Of a stretch of DNA of 64,000 bases, positions 20,799-28,947 are shown one piece after another. The DNA comes from JBOGXA01 sp050694175. Lineage in GTDB: Bacteria; Actinomycetota; CADDZG01; WHSQ01. A model generated the notes under the pieces. It did not search any database. It had not been told where the DNA came from and saw only the letters and a program-made list of their open reading frames with translations. The stretch's first letter is position 1; each line of letters opens with the position of its first letter. The stretch lies in NCBI GenBank assembly GCA_050694175.1, contig JBOGXA010000002.1, forward strand, positions 1-64,000. The letters are read 5' to 3'. The position numbers and the translations under genes were made by a program.

Positions 20799-21720
20799 CC
20801 TCGTACTCATCGCCGACGACGACGACGACATCCTGAGATTCGTGGAGGTGAACCTCCGTCTGGAGGGGTTCGACGTCATGACCGCGCCCGACGGCGAGCA
20901 GGCCCTCAGGTACGCGTCGGAGTCGGACCCCGACCTCATCCTTCTGGACGTGATGATGCCGGGCATCGACGGCTACGAGGTGTGCAAGAAGCTGCGCGAG
21001 GACACCCGCACCAAGCACATCTGCGTGATCATGTTGACGGCGAAGTCGCTCGCCGCCGACCGGGTTGTCGGTCTGAGCTCAGGTGCCGACGACTACATCA
21101 TCAAGCCTTTCGATCCGATCGAGCTGGTGGCGCGGATCAAGTCCTCGCTGAGGCGCTCACGGGAGATGCGCCAGCTAAACCCGTTGACGGGCCTGGCGGG
21201 GAACGTGCAGGTACAGGACGAAGTGGCGACGCGAGTCGAAACGGGCGAGCCCTTCGCCGTCATGTACGTCGACCTCGACCACTTCAAGGCGTTCAACGAT
21301 CACTACGGATTCATGCGTGGGGACGAGGCCCTGAAGCTGCTTGCCCGCTGCGCGCGGGACGCGCTGAAGCGCACGGGGCGGAAAGCCAGTTTTCTCGGCC
21401 ACATCGGGGGGGACGACTTCGTGGCCGTGACCGCTACCGACGTCGCCGAGTCCGTCGCCGAAGACATCATCGAGTGTTGGGACCGCGAGATCGTCGGCCT
21501 GTTCGACCCCGAGGACGTCGACCGCGGCTACATCGAGGTCGAGGACCGGCGCAAACGCAAGCGTCACTTTCCGATCACTACGGTGTCTATCGGCATCGCG
21601 ACCACCGACGCGCGCCCGATCGAAAGCCACTGGGCGGCCGCCGAGATCGCTTCGGAGATGAAGCGCTTCGCCAAGCGCGACGCGGTGTCGAGCTACGCGA
21701 TCGACCGCCGTCACAAGTAA
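20773..21720 (+). CDS. Response regulator with a degenerate GGDEF domain
   Basis: About 315 aa. The N-terminal receiver has acidic residues in LIADDDDDI, the phosphoacceptor Asp in ILLDVMMPG, and the Lys in IIKPFDP. The C-terminal half is GGDEF-like, with the metal-binding YVDLDHFKAFNDHYG motif intact, but the signature reads GGDDF and the RxxD inhibitory site upstream reads RKAS. Cyclic-di-GMP synthesis is therefore doubtful and product feedback unlikely. TTG at 20773 is chosen because it starts just before the receiver. No partner kinase is adjacent. Confidence 0.8.
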   Translation: MQTRHEGRDLVLIADDDDDILRFVEVNLRLEGFDVMTAPDGEQALRYASESDPDLILLDVMMPGIDGYEVCKKLREDTRTKHICVIMLTAKSLAADRVVGLSSGADDYIIKPFDPIELVARIKSSLRRSREMRQLNPLTGLAGNVQVQDEVATRVETGEPFAVMYVDLDHFKAFNDHYGFMRGDEALKLLARCARDALKRTGRKASFLGHIGGDDFVAVTATDVAESVAEDIIECWDREIVGLFDPEDVDRGYIEVEDRRKRKRHFPITTVSIGIATTDARPIESHWAAAEIASEMKRFAKRDAVSSYAIDRRHK

Positions 21721-21828
21721 GTCCAGGGCCGCGGCGCCCGCTCGGCCGCCGGCTTGTCGGACTCAATCACAATCCTGTGGACTGACTGCGACAAGTTCGG
21801 TGAGTTCGGAGCCCTATACTGGGCAAAA

Positions 21829-21993
21829 GGCCTCTTCGGGGCAGGGTGAGAGTCCCGACCGGCGGTGACGATCGACGATCGGAGTCCGCGACCCTCCGGA
21901 GCCGGCAAGGCGATGGAGGTTGATCCGGTGAGAGTCCGGGACCGACGGTAAGCCGGCCGCTTTGTGCGAACCGGTGAGTCCGGATGGGAGAAG
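21829..21993 (+). ncRNA. FMN riboswitch (RFN element)
   Basis: The conserved blocks appear in order: CTTCGGGGCAGGGTG, GTCCCGACCGGCGGTGA, AGTCCGCGACCC, TTGATCCGGTGAGAGTCCG, GACCGACGGT and TCCGGATGGGAGAAG. This is the RFN aptamer that senses FMN. It lies 93 bases before ribD and should shut the rib operon down when FMN is plentiful. The last variable arm (about 21951-21980) is longer than in minimal examples. Confidence 0.93.
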
Positions 21994-22010
21994 GGGCGAC
22001 CGGTGTATGT

Positions 22011-22030
22011 CTGCACGCACCCGCGTGCAG
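22011..22030 (+). promoter_or_regulatory. Hairpin between FMN aptamer and ribD
   Basis: CTGCACGC and GCGTGCAG form a perfect 8-bp stem around ACCC. It has no T tract, so it is not a terminator. It probably belongs to the expression platform between the aptamer and the ribD ribosome site, which would favour translational control (inference). Confidence 0.45.
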
Positions 22031-22085
22031 GTGTCTGCGTCGTCTCCGCACCCGCCCCCGCTGGCCGCGAGCACCGGGAGTCGCG

Positions 22086-23162
22086 TTGCCGGAAGACGAC
22101 GAGAAGTACATGGCCACCGCCCTCGATCTGGCCCTGTCGTTTCCGTTCACCGCACCCAATCCTCGGGTGGGAGCGGTGGTCGTGCGGGACGGCACGGTGA
22201 TCGGGACGGGCGTACACCGGGGCCCGGGCACGGCGCACGCCGAGGCGGACGCGCTGGACGGCATCGATGCCGCCGGCGCCACGCTCTACGTCAACCTCGA
22301 ACCATGCATGCACGACGGGCGGACCCCACCGTGCGCTCCCCGTGTTGTGACTGCAGGAGTGGCGCGCGTCGTGGGAGCCGTCGAGGACCCCGATCCGCGC
22401 GTCGCGGGCCGTGGGTTCGAATATCTGCGCTCCCACGACGTCGGGGTAACGACGGGCGTGCTCGCCGACGGGGCTCGTGACGTAAACGAGGCGTACCTGC
22501 ACCATCGCCGCACCGGACGGCCCCTCGTGAGGCTCAAGCTCGCGTTGACCCTCGACGGACGGCTGGCGGCGCGCGACGGCTCATCGCGCTGGATCACCGG
22601 ACCGGAGACACGGGCTCAGGTGCACGTGCGCCGGGCGCTCGCGGGGGCGGTGCTGGTCGGTGCCGGGACGGTGGAGACCGACGACCCGTTGCTGACCTCC
22701 CGCGACGCCGGAGCCCTGCGGCAACCGCTCCGGGTAGTAGCCGACTCGAGCGGAAGGACGCGGCCGACGGCGCGCCTTTTTGACGGCGGCAATGTAGTGA
22801 TGACGACGACTGCGCGGTGCCCGCACGAGGTCCAGGTCGCATGGAAGGGAGCGGGAGCCGAGGTCGCCGTGTTGCCCGGTAGCGAGGGGGTCGATCTGGG
22901 CGCGTTGCTGGACCTCCTGGGTGCCCGCGACGTCATCGAGGTCTTCTGCGAGGGCGGAGCCCGCCTGGCCACTGCGCTGATTGCGCATGATCTGGTCGAC
23001 CGTCTCGACGTGCACTACGGTCCGGTGCTCGTGGGATCGGGCCCGGCGCTCGGCGAGATGGGTGTGGGATCGATGGCGGATGCCCGCCGGTGGCGAATGG
23101 AGACCGTCGAGCGCGCCGGCGACGACGTGATGATCTCCCTGGTGCGCGCGGGGGGATCCTGA
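22086..23162 (+). CDS. ribD: Riboflavin biosynthesis deaminase/reductase
   Basis: A 358-aa bifunctional enzyme. The N-terminal deaminase has the zinc motif HAE in GTAHAEADAL and the PCxxxxxxPPC motif (LEPCMHDGRTPPC). The C-terminal reductase begins around PLVRLKLALTLDGRLA. TTG at 22086 is chosen: GGAG lies 6 bases upstream and the protein then begins MPEDDEKYMATALDLAL. The frame upstream runs through the riboswitch and is not coding. First gene of the FMN-controlled rib operon. Confidence 0.93.
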   Translation: MPEDDEKYMATALDLALSFPFTAPNPRVGAVVVRDGTVIGTGVHRGPGTAHAEADALDGIDAAGATLYVNLEPCMHDGRTPPCAPRVVTAGVARVVGAVEDPDPRVAGRGFEYLRSHDVGVTTGVLADGARDVNEAYLHHRRTGRPLVRLKLALTLDGRLAARDGSSRWITGPETRAQVHVRRALAGAVLVGAGTVETDDPLLTSRDAGALRQPLRVVADSSGRTRPTARLFDGGNVVMTTTARCPHEVQVAWKGAGAEVAVLPGSEGVDLGALLDLLGARDVIEVFCEGGARLATALIAHDLVDRLDVHYGPVLVGSGPALGEMGVGSMADARRWRMETVERAGDDVMISLVRAGGS

Positions 23163-23752
23163 TGTTCACGGGCCTGGTCGCGACCAGGGGCCGCGTGGCG
23201 CGAGTACGCACGAGGGGAGAGATGCTCCAGCTTCAGATCGAAGCACCGGCGATCGCACGATCGCTGGCGCGCGGTGATTCGGTTTCCGTCAACGGCGTCT
23301 GTCTCACGGCGACTGCGACGTCGCGCAGGCGATTCTCGGCGATGGCCGTGGCCGAAACCCTGGCGCGCTCCAACCTCGGAGATCTGTCGAGGGGCGACGG
23401 CGTGAACCTCGAGCTCCCGGCCCGGCTCTCGGATCGGCTGAGCGGGCACCTGGTCCAGGGGCACATCGATGGAACGGCCCGGATCGTGAGGGTTGAAGAG
23501 GACGACGAGGCCCGCAGGGTGTGGTTCGACGCCGATGATGCGATCGTGCGTTACCTCGTGTCCAAGGGGTCGGTCGCGCTTGACGGTGTGTCACTGACTG
23601 TCGTCGAGATCGGCCGCACGATCTTTCAGGTCGCGCTCATCCCGCACACTCTGACCGAGACCACGCTGGGCGACGCGGCCGTCGGCGATCGAGTGAACGT
23701 AGAGGTCGACGTGCTCGCAAAATATGTCGAGAGGCTCCTCGAAAGGAAGTAA
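23162..23752 (+). CDS. ribE: Riboflavin synthase, alpha chain
   Basis: A 196-aa enzyme that dismutates two lumazines to riboflavin. It shows the duplicated barrel pattern: MFTGLVATRG, SVNGVCLTA and GHLVQGHIDG in the first half, and SVALDGVSLTV and LIPHTLTETTLG in the second. Its ATG overlaps the ribD stop (TGATG). The ribBA gene follows after 2 bases. Confidence 0.94.
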   Translation: MFTGLVATRGRVARVRTRGEMLQLQIEAPAIARSLARGDSVSVNGVCLTATATSRRRFSAMAVAETLARSNLGDLSRGDGVNLELPARLSDRLSGHLVQGHIDGTARIVRVEEDDEARRVWFDADDAIVRYLVSKGSVALDGVSLTVVEIGRTIFQVALIPHTLTETTLGDAAVGDRVNVEVDVLAKYVERLLERK

Positions 23753-23754
23753 GG

Positions 23755-25038
23755 ATGCCGTTTGCTCCGGTTGAGAAAGCCGTCGAAGAGATCAGGGCGG
23801 GACGCATGGTCATCGTCGTTGACGATGAGGGGCGCGAGAACGAGGGCGACCTGATCCTTGCGGCGGAGAAGGCGACGCCCGAGCACATAACCTTCATGGT
23901 CAGGCATTGCTCGGGGATCATCTGCGTGCCCCTAGAGAGTGAACGGCTCGAGGAGTTGCACCTGCCGCTCATGGCGCCGGAGAACTCCGAGTCGATGGGG
24001 ACGGCGTTCACGATCAGTGTCGACGCACGCCACGGCACGACCACGGGCATCTCTGCCGCGGACCGCGCCACAACGATCGAAGCGCTCATCGACTCCCAGA
24101 CGAATGCATCGGATCTCGCTCGTCCCGGTCATATCTTTCCGTTGAGATACATGCCCGGAGGGGTGTTGCGGCGCGCCGGGCACACGGAGGCAGCGATCGA
24201 TCTCGCCCGACTCGCCGGGCTGTACCCGGCCGGAGTGCTGTGCGAGGTCGTCAACGAAGACGGCACGATGGCGCGGCTGCCGGACCTCGAGGTCTTTGCG
24301 AAGGAGCACGATCTGGACATCATTTCGATAGCGGATTTGATCTCGTATCGCCGGCGGTGGGAGAAGCTCGTCCACCGGTTGACTGAGGCGCGGATTCCGA
24401 CCGAGTCCGGGGCCTTTCGCGCCATCGGGTACGAATCCTTCGACGGCCGCACGCACGTCGCCCTGGTTGCGGGCGAGCCCGCAGGAAAGAAGGACGTGTT
24501 GGTGCGCGTGCACTCCGAGTGCTTCACGGGTGATGTGCTCGGGAGCATTCGGTGCGACTGCGGGCTCCAGCTCCGGAAGGCGATCCGCACGATCGCCGAA
24601 ACGGGTGAGGGCGTCATCGTCTACATCCGGGGACACGAAGGGCGAGGGATCGGCCTGAGGCACAAGCTCGAGGCGTATGCGCTGCAGGACGGCGGACTCG
24701 ACACGGTCGAGGCCAACGTCGAGCTGGGCTTTGCCCCCGATGCCCGCGACTACGGGGTGGGGGCTCAGATCCTCGTCGATCTCGGCATCACGACGATGAG
24801 GCTGCTGACCAACAACCCGACCAAGCGGGCGGGACTCGAAGGCTACGGTCTCGAGATCGTCGACAGAGTCCCACTCGAGAGCGCTCCGAACCCCGAGAAC
24901 CTCCACTACCTGAAGGCAAAGAAGGAGAAACTCGGTCATTTACTGGAGTCGTTCGGTCCCGCGATCTCCGGCGCGTTCGCAACGGAGGACGCGCCGGCGA
25001 TCGCGGACGAGATCGGTGCGGAAGGGGATGGCAAGTGA
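23755..25038 (+). CDS. ribBA: Bifunctional DHBP synthase / GTP cyclohydrolase II
   Basis: A 427-aa fusion providing both precursors of lumazine. The N-terminal RibB half has the acidic loop VVDDEGRENEGDLILAAE and RPGHIFPLRY. The C-terminal RibA half (from about residue 210) has the zinc-binding HSECFTGDVLGSIRCDCG motif and the RGHEGRGIGL loop. Both active sites look complete. The stop overlaps the ribH ATG. Confidence 0.96.
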   Translation: MPFAPVEKAVEEIRAGRMVIVVDDEGRENEGDLILAAEKATPEHITFMVRHCSGIICVPLESERLEELHLPLMAPENSESMGTAFTISVDARHGTTTGISAADRATTIEALIDSQTNASDLARPGHIFPLRYMPGGVLRRAGHTEAAIDLARLAGLYPAGVLCEVVNEDGTMARLPDLEVFAKEHDLDIISIADLISYRRRWEKLVHRLTEARIPTESGAFRAIGYESFDGRTHVALVAGEPAGKKDVLVRVHSECFTGDVLGSIRCDCGLQLRKAIRTIAETGEGVIVYIRGHEGRGIGLRHKLEAYALQDGGLDTVEANVELGFAPDARDYGVGAQILVDLGITTMRLLTNNPTKRAGLEGYGLEIVDRVPLESAPNPENLHYLKAKKEKLGHLLESFGPAISGAFATEDAPAIADEIGAEGDGK

Positions 25039-25520
25039 TGCGTACGTTCGAGGGATCTTTCGATGCGCGAGACCTTCGTGTTGCCGTTGTTGCCAGCCGG
25101 TTCAACGAGACGATCACGGTACGCCTCGTCGAGGGCGCGGTGGATTGCCTGGTCCGCCACGGCGCGGCTGATGAGCGGATCTCGATCACGTGGGTCCCGG
25201 GGGCGTTCGAGCTGCCGAGCGCGGCGGGCAGGCTTGCCGGCTCGGGCGAGGTCGATGCGGTCGTCTGTTTGGGCGTTGTGGTCCGGGGGGAGACTCCGCA
25301 CTTCGAATATGTTGCCGGCGGGGCCGCAACGGGGATCGCAAGGACCGCGGCTGAGAGTGGCATTCCCATCATCTTCGGGGTGTTGACCACCGACACCACC
25401 GAGCAGGCTGAGGCGCGTGCGGGGGGCAAGTTGGGGAACAAGGGCTTCGAGTCGGCGCTGGCCGCGATCGAGATGGCAAATCTGTTCGCGACGCTGCCCA
25501 AGCCGCAATCGGATCTGTGA
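25038..25520 (+). CDS. ribH: Lumazine synthase
   Basis: A 160-aa protein catalysing the penultimate step of riboflavin synthesis, usually as an icosahedral 60-mer or pentamer. Family segments VAVVASRFNETIT, WVPGAFELP, CLGVVVRGETPHFEYV and the late GNKGFESALAAIEMANL are present. ATG at 25038 is used; a GTG three bases upstream is in the same frame. Last gene of the rib operon proper, with hisG only 4 bases away. Confidence 0.95.
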   Translation: MRTFEGSFDARDLRVAVVASRFNETITVRLVEGAVDCLVRHGAADERISITWVPGAFELPSAAGRLAGSGEVDAVVCLGVVVRGETPHFEYVAGGAATGIARTAAESGIPIIFGVLTTDTTEQAEARAGGKLGNKGFESALAAIEMANLFATLPKPQSDL

Positions 25521-25524
25521 GTTC

Positions 25525-26400
25525 ATGCTGAAGCTTGTGATCCCCAAGGGATCCCTCGAGCAGGCCACTCTCGAGCTCTTCGAGGCGGCCGATCTCAGGC
25601 TGTATCGGGGGTCGGATCGCGAGTACCGGGGAACTATCGACGATCCTCGTATTGAGTCGGTGATGGTCCTGCGGCCTCAGGAGATCCCGACGTACGTCGA
25701 CGACGGGTTCTTCGACATCGGTGTGACGGGTGAGGACTGGGTTGCCGAGACCGGGGCCGACGTCGAGGTGGTGGCTCCGCTCGAGTACTCGAAGTCGACA
25801 GATCGCCCCGTGAAGATCGTCCTTGCGGTCCCGAGCGATGCCGGGATCACGTCCCCGGATCAGATCAAGCCGGAGTCGCGCATCTCGACCGAGTATCCGA
25901 ATCTGACCAAGGCGTATTTCGAGAAGCTCGGGATCCCTGTGCGCGTGTTCCTATCCTACGGAGCGACCGAGGCGAAGGTCCCTGCCATCGTTGACGCGAT
26001 CGTCGACGTGACTGAGACGGGGGCGACCTTACGGCGCAACGGCATGGACATCGTCGATGTCATCCTCGAATCGCGCACGCAGCTCATCGCCAACCCGGAT
26101 GCGTACGCCGACGCCACCAAACGCCGGGCTATCGATGAGCTCACGATCTTGCTGAAGGGGGCGATTGCCGCGCGCGGACGGGTGCTCGTCAAACTCAACG
26201 TCGACGAGGCGAACGTCGACGAGGTCGTGGCCTTGTTGCCCGCGATGCGAGCTCCGACGGTGTCGCCTCTTGCCGAGTCGGGCTACTTGGCGGTCGAGAC
26301 CATAGTCCCGAAGTCGGAGATAAACACGCTGATCCCCAAGCTCAAGGCGGCGGGCGCGGCCGACATCGTCGAGCTACCGGTAACGAAGATCGTCCCGTGA
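25525..26400 (+). CDS. hisG: ATP phosphoribosyltransferase, long form
   Basis: A 291-aa enzyme for the first, histidine-inhibited step of histidine synthesis. It has the catalytic core (LVIPKGSLEQATLELF, DIGVTGEDWV, DVTETGATLRRNGM) plus the C-terminal ACT-like regulatory domain (VPKSEINTLIPKLKAAGAADIVE), so it is the long, HisZ-independent type. The remaining his genes are not here. Its position behind ribH suggests cotranscription with the rib operon. Confidence 0.95.
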   Translation: MLKLVIPKGSLEQATLELFEAADLRLYRGSDREYRGTIDDPRIESVMVLRPQEIPTYVDDGFFDIGVTGEDWVAETGADVEVVAPLEYSKSTDRPVKIVLAVPSDAGITSPDQIKPESRISTEYPNLTKAYFEKLGIPVRVFLSYGATEAKVPAIVDAIVDVTETGATLRRNGMDIVDVILESRTQLIANPDAYADATKRRAIDELTILLKGAIAARGRVLVKLNVDEANVDEVVALLPAMRAPTVSPLAESGYLAVETIVPKSEINTLIPKLKAAGAADIVELPVTKIVP

Positions 26401-26473
26401 GAGGACCCCTTCCCTCGAGCTCCGCAGAGGAGGATGATCGAGGTTGGGAGGAAGACGACCGGGAGGTAGGGCA

Positions 26474-26869
26474 ATGGCAGAGCACCCAAACGCCGAGCGG
26501 GTCCGACGCGGCTACGAGGCTTTCGCTTCGGGCGATATGGATACCGTGAGCGAGCTGATGGCCGACGACATCGTGTGGCATGTGGGAGGCAACAACTCAA
26601 TCTCGGGTGACTACAAGGGGAAGAAAGCCGTGTTCGGTTTTCTCGGCCGGCTGGTTCAGGAGACCGGCGGGACGCTGCGCCAGGAGGTTCACGACATCCT
26701 GGCGAACGACGAGCACGTCGTGGTGCTTCTGCAAACAAGCGCCGAACGGAACGGGGTGCGGTCCGACCAGAGGGCGGTCGACGTGATGCACGTCGGTGCG
26801 GACGGGAAGATCGCCGAGTTCTGGAGATTCCCCGAGGACAGCGCCGCGATCGACAAGATGTGGTCGTGA
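26474..26869 (+). CDS. NTF2-like / SnoaL-type protein
   Basis: A 131-aa single-domain protein with the cone-shaped fold pattern of ketosteroid isomerase-like proteins: an N-terminal helix (RVRRGYEAFASGD), the WHVGGNN strand, and a C-terminal HVGADGKIAEFWRFPED sheet typical of SnoaL_2 proteins. Catalytic identity cannot be assigned. ATG at 26474 follows GGGAGG. It stands alone between hisG and a convergent gene. Confidence 0.75.
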   Translation: MAEHPNAERVRRGYEAFASGDMDTVSELMADDIVWHVGGNNSISGDYKGKKAVFGFLGRLVQETGGTLRQEVHDILANDEHVVVLLQTSAERNGVRSDQRAVDVMHVGADGKIAEFWRFPEDSAAIDKMWS

Positions 26870-26898
26870 GGCACTGCTCCGGCGATGATCTCGAACGG

Positions 26899-27402
26899 CT
26901 ACGGACCGGTTCCAGGCTCGGGCATCGCCGCCTGTGAATAGGCCATCTTTAGCTGGGTGAGGACCTGGCGCAGGGGAGCCTCGTTGTCCCCGAGCCGGCT
27001 CCCGACCGAATCGAGGATGCCGGCGAGCGCATCGATGGCCAGTTGTGACTCGGCCAGGTCGCTGGCCTCGAGCTTGACGCTGGCAACGTTCACGAGCGTC
27101 ATGAGGCTGCTCAGGACCCAGTCGGTGCTGGAAACGCGCCTGATCTCCTCGACCATGCGCCTGGCCTCTTCCTCTTGCTCCGGGGTCCACACGGGCGTAT
27201 CACGGGCCCCGGCGGGAGGGGTGTCGGCGCGCCCCGGAGGCACGAAGGTCTCACTGCTGGGCGGAGGTGGTGGGGCGGGCGTTGGGATCTCCGCCGCCGG
27301 CGCCTCTGCCTCCGGCGTGGCCCCCGGGGGCCGCGCGGTGACGCGCTTGTCTACGACCCGCGGCCGCGGGCGCTCTTGCTCGTCTCGCTCGGTGTCTTCC
27401 AT
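26899..27402 (-). CDS. DUF1844 family protein
   Basis: A 167-aa protein with a Pro- and Glu-rich, disordered N-terminal half and a C-terminal helical domain (LSSLMTLVNVASVKLE ... LAIDALAGILDSVGSRL). This matches DUF1844 proteins, which commonly sit next to infC; function unknown. ATG at 27402 is chosen, with CGGAG 8 bases upstream. The in-frame ATG at 27468 overlaps the predicted -10 element and would lie at or before the transcription start. Confidence 0.75.
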   Translation of the reverse strand: MEDTERDEQERPRPRVVDKRVTARPPGATPEAEAPAAEIPTPAPPPPPSSETFVPPGRADTPPAGARDTPVWTPEQEEEARRMVEEIRRVSSTDWVLSSLMTLVNVASVKLEASDLAESQLAIDALAGILDSVGSRLGDNEAPLRQVLTQLKMAYSQAAMPEPGTGP

Positions 27403-27467
27403 GTCGCCGGCTCCGGTGAGGGAAAATGGGGGTGCGGCACCTCCGCCGAGGGCGGAATTGGGATTCA

Positions 27468-27497
27468 TTTATACTCTGTCGTCACAGGTGTCGCCAA
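27468..27497 (-). promoter_or_regulatory. Promoter of the DUF1844 gene
   Basis: On the minus strand TTGGCG (27497-27492) and TATAAA (27473-27468) are separated by 18 bases. On the plus strand the same AT-rich patch also reads TATACT (27470-27475), a possible -10 for the infC operon without a clear -35. Confidence 0.45.
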
Positions 27498-27587
27498 GAA
27501 GGAGCGTTTGCTCCTCACCTCTCGGCCGGCGGGCCGGCGGGGTTGCGGAGTTGCCGATTAGGAACGGCGCCTCAGGGCGTCGATCGA

Positions 27588-27621
27588 GCCGGTGACGCTT
27601 CGTTGGCGTCATCGGCTTTTT
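27588..27621 (+). terminator. Attenuator-like terminator in the infC leader
   Basis: GCCGGTGACGC (27588-27598) pairs with GCGTCATCGGC (27606-27616), 11 bp with one G-U, over a 7-nt loop and is followed by five T residues. It lies about 50 bases before infC. infC-rpmI-rplT operons are known to be controlled by L20 or by leader terminators, so this is probably a regulated terminator. Confidence 0.75.
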
Positions 27622-27671
27622 GTGTGGGCGCGAGCTCACGACGTCGCATCGGTCGACGGAAGGAGAGGTTC

Positions 27672-28322
27672 ATCGCAGCTGAATTGAGGATCAACGACCG
27701 GATCAGGGTTCCCCGAGTGCGCGTCGTCGACGCCGACGGGAACCAGGTCGGGATTCTGCCCACCGAAGAGGCCCTGGCGCTCGCGGTCGAGCAGGACCTT
27801 GATCTCGTAGAGGTCGCGGCGGGGGCCGACCCGCCCGTGTGCCGGATCATGGACTACGGCAAGTACAAGTACGAGCAGGCGGTCCGGCAGCGAGAGGCTC
27901 GCAAAAAGCAGTCCCATGTCGTCGTCAAGGAAATGAAGATGCGGCCGAAGATCGACCGTCACGACTACGGAACCAAGAAGGGGCACGTCATCCGCTTCCT
28001 GCGGCAGGGAGCCAAGGTGAAGGTGACGATCATGTTCCGAGGCAGAGAGATGATCCACCCGGAGATCGGGAACCAGCTTCTGGATCGGCTCGCCGAAGAT
28101 GTCTCGGATATCGCCAAGGTCGAAACCGCTGCCAAGCTCGACGGACGAAACATGACCATGGTCCTGGGCCCTTACAAGGAAGCGATCACAGCCAAGCCGG
28201 GGTCGCCCACGCCGCACCGGGTGCGCTCGCAGCGAGAGCAGCGTGAGCCTGCCGAGGGCGAGCCCGCCGAGTCGGATGAGCCGGCGAGGCCCATCAAGGT
28301 GACTCGGGCGGAGGGAGGTTGA
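27672..28322 (+). CDS. infC: Translation initiation factor IF-3 (ATC start)
   Basis: A 216-aa protein with the IF3 N domain (ELRINDRIRVPRVRVVDADGNQVGIL), the linker YKYEQAVRQREARKKQ, and the C domain (VKEMKMRPKIDRHDYGTKKGHVIRFL). No ATG or GTG is suitably placed. ATC at 27672 follows AGGAGAGG with good spacing and gives the normal start; TTG at 27684 is too far from that ribosome site. Rare AUU/AUC starts are known for infC and let IF3 repress itself. A Pro/Glu-rich C-terminal tail extends past the usual end. Confidence 0.93.
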   Translation: MAAELRINDRIRVPRVRVVDADGNQVGILPTEEALALAVEQDLDLVEVAAGADPPVCRIMDYGKYKYEQAVRQREARKKQSHVVVKEMKMRPKIDRHDYGTKKGHVIRFLRQGAKVKVTIMFRGREMIHPEIGNQLLDRLAEDVSDIAKVETAAKLDGRNMTMVLGPYKEAITAKPGSPTPHRVRSQREQREPAEGEPAESDEPARPIKVTRAEGG

Positions 28323-28324
28323 AA

Positions 28325-28522
28325 ATGCCAAAGATGAAATCGCACAGAGGCGTCGCCAAGAGGTTCAAGGTGACGTCGTCCGGGAAGATCAGGCGCCGCC
28401 GCGCGAACGCAAACCACATCCTCGAAAAGAAGACGTCGTCCAGGAAGCGGCGGCTCACGGGAAGAGACGCAACGGTTTCCGAGGCCGACAGCAAACGCAT
28501 CCGCCGCATGCTCGGAGCGTGA
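28325..28522 (+). CDS. rpmI: Ribosomal protein bL35
   Basis: A 65-aa basic protein starting MPKMKSHRGVAKRFKVTSSGKI, the invariant L35 beginning, and ending with SEADSKRIRRMLG. It starts 2 bases after the infC stop and is the middle gene of infC-rpmI-rplT. A TTG six bases upstream is in frame but breaks the family start. Confidence 0.96.
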   Translation: MPKMKSHRGVAKRFKVTSSGKIRRRRANANHILEKKTSSRKRRLTGRDATVSEADSKRIRRMLGA

Positions 28523-28552
28523 GGTTTAGCTCGAGGACATCAAGGAGGGAAT

Positions 28553-28918
28553 ATGCCACGGGTTAAGCGAAGCGTTGCCGGGCGCGAGAAGCGACGCGAG
28601 GTGCTCAAGCAGGCCAAGGGTTACTACTCCGCGCGTGGTAAGCACTTCAGAGCGGCGCGCGAGCAGGTCCTGCACTCCGGCGTCTACGCCTTTCGGGATC
28701 GGCGCGCGCGTAAGGGAGACTTCCGGAAGCTCTGGATCACCCGAATAAACGCCGCTGCGCGAATGAACGGGTTGTCGTACAACCGGTTCATGAACGGGCT
28801 TCGCCTCGCCGAAATCGACCTCGACCGCAAGATGCTTGCCGAGCTCGCGGTCAACGAGCCGGCCGCATTCGCCGCTCTGGCCGAGACGGCTAAAAAGTCG
28901 TTGGAGAAGGCGTCCTGA
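28553..28918 (+). CDS. rplT: Ribosomal protein bL20
   Basis: A 121-aa 50S assembly protein with the typical opening MPRVKRSVAGREKRREVLKQ, followed by AKGYYSARGKHFRAA and the globular domain LWITRINAAARMNGLSYNRF. It is the known autoregulator of such operons in several bacteria. ATG follows AAGGAGGG. Confidence 0.96.
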   Translation: MPRVKRSVAGREKRREVLKQAKGYYSARGKHFRAAREQVLHSGVYAFRDRRARKGDFRKLWITRINAAARMNGLSYNRFMNGLRLAEIDLDRKMLAELAVNEPAAFAALAETAKKSLEKAS

Positions 28919-28947
28919 CGCAACGGGATCCGACGTCGCCGCACGAT

